Of a stretch of 64,000 bases of DNA, positions 1 to 6,360 are shown one piece after another. The stretch's first letter is position 1. Each line of letters begins with the position of its first letter. Both the position numbers and the translations under genes were made by a program. The notes under the pieces were generated by a model that saw nothing but the letters and a program-made list of their open reading frames with translations, did not search any database and had not been told where the DNA came from. The DNA is from Streptomyces sp. CA-278952 (GTDB taxonomy: Bacteria; Actinomycetota; Actinomycetes; Streptomycetales; Streptomycetaceae), in the NCBI RefSeq assembly GCF_028747205.1, contig NZ_CP112880.1:1674001-1738000 (forward strand). Direction: 5' to 3'.

Positions 1-220
1 TGGACGGCTCGATGATCCGTACCGCGTCGGCCCGCAGGAAGCGGGAGTCCGTGTCGCCGTCGGTGACCTTGGCGATGATCTTCTCGCCGGGGAGCGTGTG
101 GCGTACGAAGAGCACCTGGTTCCCGGCGGTGCGGGCGATGCAGTGACCGCCGTGTGCGACGGGCCCGACCTCGACCTCGTACTCCTCCCCGACCAGCGAC
201 GACGTGGGTTCGTTCTGCAT
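1..220 (-). CDS. TRAM-domain RNA methyltransferase, 5' part only
   Basis: Reading leftward from an ATG at the right end, 73 codons stay open to the window edge; the catalytic part lies outside. The N-terminus is a TRAM RNA-binding domain, with the motif VGPVAHGGHCIAR and then FVRHTLPGEKI, as at the start of TrmA/RumA-type 23S rRNA or tRNA uracil-5-methyltransferases. These use SAM to methylate C5 of uridine. The SAM-binding and catalytic cysteine regions cannot be seen, so the exact substrate is open. The neighbouring permease is on the same strand upstream, as for the M. tuberculosis pair Rv2690c-Rv2689c (from memory). Confidence 0.8.
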   Translation of the reverse strand, partial: MQNEPTSSLVGEEYEVEVGPVAHGGHCIARTAGNQVLFVRHTLPGEKIIAKVTDGDTDSRFLRADAVRIIEPS

Positions 221-395
221 GTGGGGAGGCTCCAGGGAGAAAGGGGGCAAACGGTCGGGCGTGCGGCCGGACGACAGCCCACCAGTCTACGCGGGCACGG
301 TGAGGGTGCTGACCACACGCGGCCCCGCCGCCTCGCGCCCCCCGGACGAGGGCGTGACAGCCGCACGCCACCGGCCGGTCTCGCCCCTCGCGGTC

Positions 396-2444
396 TCACC
401 TCTTGCGGTTCGGCTCCTTGTGCCTCCGCTCCACCGGGCCCCGGCGGACCGAGCCCGGGGCGCTCCAGTCGGCGCGCTTGCGGGCCCGCTTCTTCGCCGC
501 CTCGGAGGACTGGAGCTGGTACGGGACGGAGGTGACCATGACGCCCGGGGTGAAGAGCAGTCGGCCCTTCAGGCGCAGGGCGCTCTGGTTGTGCAGCAGG
601 TGCTCGTACCAGTGGCCGACCACGTACTCGGGGATGTAGACGCTGACCACGTCGCGTGGACTCTCTCGGCGCAGGCCCTTCACGTACTCGATGACCGGGC
701 GGGTCACCTCCCGGTAGGGCGAGTCGAGGATCTTGAGGGGGACGTTGATGGCGCGCCGTTCCCAGTCCTCGCGCAGCGCCTTCGTCTCGTCCGGGTCGAC
801 GCTGATGGAGAGCGCCTCCAGGCGGTCGGCGCGGATCAGTTTGGCGTAGGCGAGAGCGCGCAGCGTGGGGCGGTGGAGCTTGGACACCAGGACGATGGCG
901 TGGACGCGGGAGGGGCGCACGCTCTCGTCCGCGGGCGTCTCGTCGGCGGCGATCTCGGCGGCGACCCGGTCGTAGTGCTTCCGGATCGCGGTCATCGTGC
1001 CGTAGAAGATGACCATGCCGAGCAGGGCCACCCAGGCGCCGTGGGTGAACTTGGTGGCGAGGACGATCACCAGGACCACGCCGCAGAAGAAGGCGCCGAA
1101 GGCGTTGATGGCGCGGGAGCGGATCATGTGGCGGCGGTTGGCCTGATCCCGTTCGTCGGTCAGCAGGCGGTTCCAGTGCCGCACCATGCCGGTCTGGCTG
1201 AGGGTGAAGGAGACGAACACCCCGACGATGTAGAGCTGGATCAGCTTCGTGGAGTCGGCTCCGTAGACCCAGACCAGCAGGATCGCCGCGCCGGCCAGCA
1301 GCACGATGCCGTTGGAGAAGGCGAGGCGGTCGCCGCGGGTGTGCAGTTGGCGCGGCAGGTAGCGGTCCTGGGCGAGGATCGAGCCGAGCAGCGGGAAGCC
1401 GTTGTACGCGGTGTTGGCGGCGAGGAAGAGGACCAGGGCGGTGGCGGCCGCGAGGATCATGAAGAGGAGGGAGCCGTGGCCGAAGACCGCCTCGGCGACC
1501 TGGGCGATGACCGGGTCCTGGGTGAAGTCCGCGCCGACCGGGACGCCGTCGCGGATCAGGTCGGCCGCCGGGTTCTCGGCCATCTTGACGTCGGTGGCCA
1601 GGGCCAGGCCGATGATGCCGCAGAACATGGTGACGGCGAGCAGCCCCATCATGGCGAGCGTGGTCGCGGCGTTCTTGCTCTTGGGCTTCCGGAAGGCGGG
1701 CACGCCGTTGCTGATGGCCTCGACCCCGGTGAGGGCGGCGCAGCCGGAGGAGAAGGCCCGCAGGAGGAGGAAGACGAGCGCGAGGCCGGCCAGCCCCTCG
1801 TGCTCGGGCTTGATCTCCAGATCGGCGGTGGGGGCGTGCATCGTGTCGCCGAGGACCACTCCCCGGAACGCGCCCCACAGGATCATGAGGAAGACGCCGG
1901 CCACGAAGAGGTAGGTGGGAATGGCGAAGAGCTTCCCGGACTCCTTGACGCCGCGCAGGTTCATCAGGGTGAGCAGGACGATGGCGCCGATGGCGCAGAG
2001 CGTCTTGTGCTCGATGACGAACGGGATCGCGGAGCCGAGGTTCTCGACGCCGGAGGAGATCGACACGGCGACGGTGAGGACGTAGTCGACGAGCAGGGCG
2101 CTGGCGACGGTCAGTCCGGACTTGGGGCCGAGGTTGGTGGTCGCGACCTCGTAGTCGCCGCCGCCGCTCGGGTAGGCGCGGACGTTCTGCCGGTAGGAGG
2201 CGACGACCGTGAACATGAGGACGACGACCGCGACGGCGATCCAGGGGCTGAAGTGGTACGCCGACACCCCCGCGATGGACAGCACGAGGAGGACTTCTCC
2301 CGGTGCGTACGCCACCGAGGACAACGGGTCGGACGCGAAGACGGGGAGCGCGATGCGTTTGGGGAGGAGGGTCTCCCCGAGCTTGTCGCTGCGCAACGCC
2401 CGGCCGATCAGGATCCGTTTGGGCAGGTCGGTCAGTTTGGACAC
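396..2444 (-). CDS. KimA-like APC-superfamily potassium permease
   Basis: A 682-residue membrane protein, usually annotated as an amino-acid permease. About twelve hydrophobic segments fill residues 35-470 and a soluble C-terminal domain follows. Recalled B. subtilis KimA (KUP-family K+ importer) aligns along most of the length: SSVAY, SYRQ, YPSGGGDYEV, LLVDYVLTVAVSIS, AFSSGC-ALTGVEAISN, NAATTLAMMG, LSQTGM and, near the end, LHNQSALRLKGRLLF. I therefore infer proton-coupled K+ uptake rather than amino-acid transport. A GTG at the conserved SKLTDLPKRILIG start is preferred over an upstream in-frame start, because a -10-like hexamer lies 7 bases before it. It is divergent from ceoB/ceoC, which encode potential cytosolic gating subunits. 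Confidence 0.75.
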   Translation of the reverse strand: MSKLTDLPKRILIGRALRSDKLGETLLPKRIALPVFASDPLSSVAYAPGEVLLVLSIAGVSAYHFSPWIAVAVVVLMFTVVASYRQNVRAYPSGGGDYEVATTNLGPKSGLTVASALLVDYVLTVAVSISSGVENLGSAIPFVIEHKTLCAIGAIVLLTLMNLRGVKESGKLFAIPTYLFVAGVFLMILWGAFRGVVLGDTMHAPTADLEIKPEHEGLAGLALVFLLLRAFSSGCAALTGVEAISNGVPAFRKPKSKNAATTLAMMGLLAVTMFCGIIGLALATDVKMAENPAADLIRDGVPVGADFTQDPVIAQVAEAVFGHGSLLFMILAAATALVLFLAANTAYNGFPLLGSILAQDRYLPRQLHTRGDRLAFSNGIVLLAGAAILLVWVYGADSTKLIQLYIVGVFVSFTLSQTGMVRHWNRLLTDERDQANRRHMIRSRAINAFGAFFCGVVLVIVLATKFTHGAWVALLGMVIFYGTMTAIRKHYDRVAAEIAADETPADESVRPSRVHAIVLVSKLHRPTLRALAYAKLIRADRLEALSISVDPDETKALREDWERRAINVPLKILDSPYREVTRPVIEYVKGLRRESPRDVVSVYIPEYVVGHWYEHLLHNQSALRLKGRLLFTPGVMVTSVPYQLQSSEAAKKRARKRADWSAPGSVRRGPVERRHKEPNRKR

Positions 2445-2457
2445 GCTGAGGATCGTA
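2445..2457 (-). promoter_or_regulatory. Candidate -10 box giving a leaderless mRNA
   Basis: On the minus strand TACGAT lies 7 bases before the GTG of the KimA-like gene and no Shine-Dalgarno sequence is seen. That spacing would place the transcription start on the GTG. No convincing -35 box is visible. Confidence 0.4.
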
Positions 2458-2766
2458 AGCGGAGCCCGTGGCCAAAACGCACGCCCTTTCGACGTGGCTC
2501 CCCAATCTCCTGCGGTCGGCGGAGAACGCCCTGTCATTCTTTAACGCAATCCTTGCGCCCGTTCGGCCTATTTTGCGCTCCCTTTGCCGGAGTGCGTGAG
2601 GATGCGGACACTCGGGTGAGGGATTGACTGCCCCGGCGCATAAGCTCGACTCCGGGCCGCACCGCGGGTGCGGGCGCCGTTGTTTGCCCAGCAAGCTGAG
2701 AGAGAAGTGTGAGCAGCGTGTTTTCGCAGGTCAGCCGGATGACCAGGACGGCGGGGTAGGCGCACA
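2445..2766. other. Divergent intergenic region, permease / ceoB
   Basis: About 320 bases between the permease and ceoB start codons. Apart from the -10 candidate next to the permease start I find no palindromic operator and no match to the ydaO core on either strand. A TTGACT at 2624-2629 lacks a -10 box at normal spacing. Confidence 0.5.
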
Positions 2767-3435
2767 GTGCACATCGTCATCATGGGCTGCGGGCGCGTCG
2801 GAGCCGCTCTCGCACAGACCCTGGAACAGCAGGGGCACACCGTCGCGGTGATCGACCAGGACCCCACGGCGTTCCGTCGCCTCGGGTCCGGATTCGGCGG
2901 TCGCCGGGTCACCGGGGTCGGCTTCGACCAGGACACCCTCCGCGAGGCGGGGATCGAGGACGCCGGCGCGTTCGCCGCGGTCAGCAGCGGCGACAACTCG
3001 AACATCATCGCGGCCCGGGTGGCCCGCGAGATGTTCTCCATCGAGAACGTCGCGGCGCGGATCTACGACCCCCGCCGCGCCGAGGTCTACCAGCGTCTCG
3101 GCATTCCCACCGTGGCGACGGTCCGCTGGACGGCGGACCAGATGCTGCGGCGGCTGCTGCCTTCGGGCGCCGAGCCCCTGTGGCGCGATCCGAGCGGGGG
3201 TGTGCAGCTCGCCGAGGTGCACACGACGCCGTCCTGGATCGGCCACAAGATCAGCACGCTCCAGGAGGAGACGGGGGTCCGCGTCGCCTTCCTCACCCGG
3301 TTGGGCGAGGCCATACTGCCGAGCTCGCAGACCGTCCTCCAGGAGGGCGACCTGGTCCACGTGATGATGCGCACGGACGAGATCGCCAAGGTCGAAGAGG
3401 CCTTCGCCCAGGGTCCCGAGGAGGACGGTCACTGA
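2767..3435 (+). CDS. ceoB: TrkA/RCK-type potassium transport regulator CeoB
   Basis: A 222-residue cytosolic RCK protein. An N-terminal Rossmann fold (MHIVIMGCGRVGAALA, then an acidic end to beta-2 in VIDQDP) binds NAD(H) or nucleotide, and an RCK_C domain occupies roughly residues 140-215. Such proteins gate Trk/Ktr or other K+ transporters, and some RCK_C domains bind c-di-AMP. The GTG start gives the canonical glycine-rich N-terminus. The stop overlaps the start of ceoC by one base (TGATG), so the two are translationally coupled. No TrkH/TrkG pore gene is near; the only membrane protein is the divergent KimA-like permease. Confidence 0.9.
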   Translation: MHIVIMGCGRVGAALAQTLEQQGHTVAVIDQDPTAFRRLGSGFGGRRVTGVGFDQDTLREAGIEDAGAFAAVSSGDNSNIIAARVAREMFSIENVAARIYDPRRAEVYQRLGIPTVATVRWTADQMLRRLLPSGAEPLWRDPSGGVQLAEVHTTPSWIGHKISTLQEETGVRVAFLTRLGEAILPSSQTVLQEGDLVHVMMRTDEIAKVEEAFAQGPEEDGH

Positions 3436-4112
3436 TGCGTGTGTCGATTGCCGGGGCGGGCGCGGTGGGCCGTTCCATCGCCGCCGAGCTGCTGGAGAAC
3501 GGGCACGAGGTGCTGCTGATCGACAAGGCGCCGACCGCCATCTCGGTGGAGCGGGTCCCGATGGCCGAGTGGCTGCTCGCGGACGCCTGTGAGATCACGT
3601 CGCTGGACGAGGCGGCGCTGCAGCGGTGCAACGTGGTGATCGCCGCGACCGGGGACGACAAGGTCAATCTGGTCGTCTCGCTGCTCGCCAAGACCGAGTA
3701 CGGCGTGCCGCGCGTGGTGGCCCGGGTGAACAACCCGAAGAACGAGTGGCTGTTCAACGAGTCCTGGGGCGTGGACGTCGCGGTCTCGACGCCGCGTCTG
3801 ATGTCGGCCCTGGTCGAGGAGGCGGTGAGCGTCGGCGATCTGGTCCGGCTGCTGCGCTTCAGCCACGGCGACGCCAACCTGGTGGAGCTGACCCTGCCGC
3901 CGGAGTCGGCGCTGGCCGGCACCCGGGTCGGGGACGTCGCCTGGCCCGAGGACACCTCGCTGGTGACGATCATCCGGGGTACGCGGGTGCTGACGCCGAG
4001 CCCCGAGGAGTCCCTGGAGGCCGGTGACGAGCTGCTGTTCGTGGCCGCCCAGGCGCGCGAGGAGCAGCTGGAGGATCTGTTGTCGGTCCGCCGCGATCCT
4101 TCGGAGGACTGA
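3435..4112 (+). CDS. ceoC: TrkA/RCK-type potassium transport regulator CeoC
   Basis: A 225-residue paralogue of its upstream neighbour. The nucleotide-binding motif MRVSIAGAGAVGRSIA and the acidic beta-2 end (LLIDKAP) are intact, followed by an RCK_C domain near residues 135-215 (GTRVGDVAWPEDTSLVTI, then a C-terminal GDELLFVA). The ATG overlapping the ceoB stop is preferred over in-frame starts inside ceoB because it gives the standard length. CeoB and CeoC probably form a hetero-oligomeric gating ring. A strong hairpin follows the stop. Confidence 0.9.
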   Translation: MRVSIAGAGAVGRSIAAELLENGHEVLLIDKAPTAISVERVPMAEWLLADACEITSLDEAALQRCNVVIAATGDDKVNLVVSLLAKTEYGVPRVVARVNNPKNEWLFNESWGVDVAVSTPRLMSALVEEAVSVGDLVRLLRFSHGDANLVELTLPPESALAGTRVGDVAWPEDTSLVTIIRGTRVLTPSPEESLEAGDELLFVAAQAREEQLEDLLSVRRDPSED

Positions 4113-4128
4113 CCGGCAGAGCGATGGG

Positions 4129-4167
4129 GAAGGGGCCCGGAACCGCTGAGCGGTTCCGGGCCCCTTC
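4129..4167. terminator. Bidirectional terminator, ceoC / DUF3159
   Basis: A perfect 19-bp inverted repeat with almost no loop lies between the convergent ceoC and DUF3159 genes. There is no long U-tract, as is usual in Streptomyces. Confidence 0.8.
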
Positions 4168-4196
4168 CTCTGGGATGCCAGGTGTACGGATACGGG

Positions 4197-4985
4197 TCAG
4201 GCGTCCGGGTCGCGGAGCGGTGCGGCGGCCCGCGCCTTGCGCTCCTTCTCGGCCTGTTCCTCGGCCTCCATCTCGGCGAAGACGTCGATGGGCGCCGGCG
4301 CCTTCGCGAGGAAGACCCAGGTCAGATAGACCGCGAGCAGGAACGGCGGGATCTTCAGCGCGATGAGCACCCAGCCGAACTCGGTGGTGTCGGCCCACCA
4401 GTAGAGCGGGAAGAGGATCGCGCACTTGGCCAGCAGGATGAAGCCCCAGGCGTAACTGGCCTTGGTGTACGCCTTCTTCCGGCCCGGGTTACGGGTCCGC
4501 CAGGAGAGGTTCTCCTTGAAGACCGGGCCGAGGATCAGGCCGATCAACGGCACCCCGGCCACCGCGGTGCCGATGTAGGCGACCGCGAGGCCCAGGGTGT
4601 AGAGCATGCCCGGCAGGTAGAAGTCCTTGGCGTCGCCCGTCATTTTCGCGAAGAGGACGCCGAAGGCCACCCCGAAGACGCCGCTGAAGGCGTGCTTGAC
4701 GGTGTCCCGGCGGATCAGCCGGACGGCGACCAGGGCCAGGGAGACCGCCAGGGCGGCGATGGCCGAGGCGTTCAGGTCCTTGTTGATGGTGAAGATCGTG
4801 ACGAAAAGCAGCCCGGGGAGGACTGTCTCCACCATGCCGCGCACGCCGCCGAAGGCCTCGAAGAGGGCGGCCTCGGTGACGGCCTTCGCGTCGTCCTGCT
4901 GAGCGGCGTGCCTCCCGCCGGCGTGCTGCGGGTCCGTGCGGTGGGGCTGGTCCGTTTCGGACGTCGGCTTGTCGAGAGACGTCAC
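4197..4985 (-). CDS. DUF3159 integral membrane protein
   Basis: A 262-residue protein of the DUF3159 family, function unknown. A hydrophilic N-terminus of about 45 residues precedes roughly six membrane segments (for example LPGLLFVTIFTIN, IAALAVSLALVAVRLI, GVFGVAFGVLFA) and a charged C-terminal tail rich in Glu, Lys and Ala. It follows the OB-fold gene with only three bases between, so the two are surely co-transcribed. From memory the same pair (Rv2693c, Rv2694c) sits beside ceoBC in mycobacteria, suggesting a membrane function tied to the neighbouring transport genes; that link is inference. Confidence 0.85.
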   Translation of the reverse strand: MTSLDKPTSETDQPHRTDPQHAGGRHAAQQDDAKAVTEAALFEAFGGVRGMVETVLPGLLFVTIFTINKDLNASAIAALAVSLALVAVRLIRRDTVKHAFSGVFGVAFGVLFAKMTGDAKDFYLPGMLYTLGLAVAYIGTAVAGVPLIGLILGPVFKENLSWRTRNPGRKKAYTKASYAWGFILLAKCAILFPLYWWADTTEFGWVLIALKIPPFLLAVYLTWVFLAKAPAPIDVFAEMEAEEQAEKERKARAAAPLRDPDA

Positions 4986-4988
4986 CGG

Positions 4989-5414
4989 CTACTCCTTGCC
5001 GAGCGGTCGGAGTTCGTATGTGGGGTTGAACAGCACCCGGCGGCCATGGCTCATGGCGACCCGCCCCGAGGCGATGATCCTGCGGCCGGGCTCGATGCCG
5101 ACGATGGAACGACGGCCGAGCCAGACCACGTCCAGCGGCTCGGTGCCGTCGAAGAGCTCCGCCTCCAGGGCGGGCACTCCGGCCCGGGGACGGAGGGTGA
5201 CGGTCCGCAACGTACCAGCCACCTTCACGATCTGCCGATCGGAGCACTCGGAGATCCGGGTGCATCCGGTGGCCTGCGCGTCCTCCCGCAGCTCCTGGGA
5301 CTCCAGGTCCTCCTGGGAGCTGGAGAGCCGGTCGAGCATACGGCGGAAGCGCCCGGAAGGTCTCGCCGCCTTCCCGGCCTTCCCGGCTTTCTCGGATCGG
5401 GGAACAGCACTCAT
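4989..5414 (-). CDS. Small OB-fold nucleic-acid-binding-like protein
   Basis: A 141-residue soluble protein. The basic N-terminus contains a Lys-Ala-Gly run encoded by short repeats, and residues 60-140 form an OB-fold of the tRNA-anticodon-like kind (VKVAGTLRTVTLRP, LDVVWLGRRSIVGIEPGRRI). The fold suggests nucleic-acid or oligosaccharide binding, with no catalytic motif. An in-frame ATG 11 codons upstream would extend it; I chose the ATG at MSAVPRSEK because the preceding residues look non-conserved. First gene of a two-gene unit with the DUF3159 protein. Confidence 0.75.
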   Translation of the reverse strand: MSAVPRSEKAGKAGKAARPSGRFRRMLDRLSSSQEDLESQELREDAQATGCTRISECSDRQIVKVAGTLRTVTLRPRAGVPALEAELFDGTEPLDVVWLGRRSIVGIEPGRRIIASGRVAMSHGRRVLFNPTYELRPLGKE

Positions 5415-5489
5415 ACCCGAAGGGTACCGGTCCTGCGAGCGGTACACGGAGGCGCTGGGCGACCACTCGAAAGAGTGAGCCGGCGCCCG

Positions 5490-6185
5490 TCAGCCGCGCT
5501 CGAAGCGGTAGCCCATGCCCGGTTCGGTGACGAAGTGCCGGGGGTGCGAGGGGTCCGCCTCCAGCTTGCGGCGCAGCTGGGCCATGTAGACCCGCAGATA
5601 GTTGGTCTCGGTGCCGTAGGAGGGGCCCCAGACCTCCTGGAGGAGCTGCTTCTGGCTGACCAGGCGGCCGCCGTTGCGGACGAGGACCTCCAGCAGATGC
5701 CATTCGGTGGGGGTGAGGCGTACGTCGCGCCCGGACCGGTGCACCTTCTTCGCCGCCAGGTCGACGGTGAAGCCCGCCGTCTCGACCAGCGCGATGTCCT
5801 CGGCGCCGCCCTCCTGACCGACCGGTTCCGCCCGGCGTACCGAGGCGCGCAGCCGGGCCAGCAGCTCGTCCATGCCGAACGGCTTGGTGACGTAGTCGTC
5901 CGCACCGGCGTCCAGGGCCTCCACCTTCTCGTCGGAGGTGTGGCGCGCGGAGAGTACGAGGATGGGCACCCGGGTCCAGCCGCGCAGGCCCCTGATCACC
6001 TCGACCCCGTCCATGTCGGGCAGCCCGAGGTCGAGGAGGACGACGTCGGGGTGGCGGGCGGCGGCGAGCTGGAGGGCGGTCGCCCCGTCGGGCGCGGCGT
6101 CGACCTCGTACTGGCGCGCCTTCAGGTTGATCACGAGGGCGCGGACGATCTGCGGCTCGTCGTCGACCACAAGCACCCTGGTCAT
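5490..6185 (-). CDS. kdpE: KdpE-like response regulator
   Basis: A 231-residue OmpR/PhoB-family regulator. The receiver domain (residues 1-120) has the acidic pair in VVDDE, phospho-acceptor Asp52 in LLDLGLPDMDG, and the conserved Thr/Ser and Lys (LSARHTS, TKPF). The C-terminal winged helix (about 135-228) carries LTPTEWHLLEVLVRNGG and the GMGYRF wing. It is the cognate regulator of KdpD just upstream, controlling genes in response to K+ limitation or turgor. The ATG at MTRVLVVDDE is preferred over one eight codons upstream because GCAGGT lies six bases ahead of it. No kdpFABC operon is in the window. Confidence 0.9.
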   Translation of the reverse strand: MTRVLVVDDEPQIVRALVINLKARQYEVDAAPDGATALQLAAARHPDVVLLDLGLPDMDGVEVIRGLRGWTRVPILVLSARHTSDEKVEALDAGADDYVTKPFGMDELLARLRASVRRAEPVGQEGGAEDIALVETAGFTVDLAAKKVHRSGRDVRLTPTEWHLLEVLVRNGGRLVSQKQLLQEVWGPSYGTETNYLRVYMAQLRRKLEADPSHPRHFVTEPGMGYRFERG

Positions 6186-6311
6186 CGCGGACCTGCCTTT
6201 CTGCTGCACGGGGAGGAGGGGAGAGCTGTGCTGTACGGGGAGGAGGAGGCGGCGGGAAGCGCCCGGGGACGGGCGGCGTACGCCCCGGGGCGTCCCGGGC
6301 CGCGAGAGCGA

Positions 6312-6360
6312 GTCATGCGGTGGCCCGGGCTTCGGGGACCTGTCATGAGGTGGCCCGGGC
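6312..6360 (-). repeat. 30-bp-period tandem duplication at the kdpD 3' end
   Basis: A 19-base unit (GTCATG, one variable base, then GGTGGCCCGGGC) occurs twice at 30-bp spacing. One copy holds the kdpD stop codon; the other lies in the kdpD-kdpE gap. It looks like a small tandem duplication of the gene end. Confidence 0.6.

Noticed and set aside
204..2627. An 807-codon plus-strand open frame opposite the permease gene
   Set aside because: It is the antisense shadow of a real, conserved membrane protein gene. Its translation is low-complexity Gly/Ala/Arg/Asp.
2624..2629. TTGACT as the ceoB -35 box
   Set aside because: No -10-like hexamer lies 16-19 bases downstream.
2445..2766. A ydaO riboswitch upstream of the KimA-like gene
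   Set aside because: I searched both strands for the core blocks seen before the M23 gene and found none. The gene also looks leaderless.
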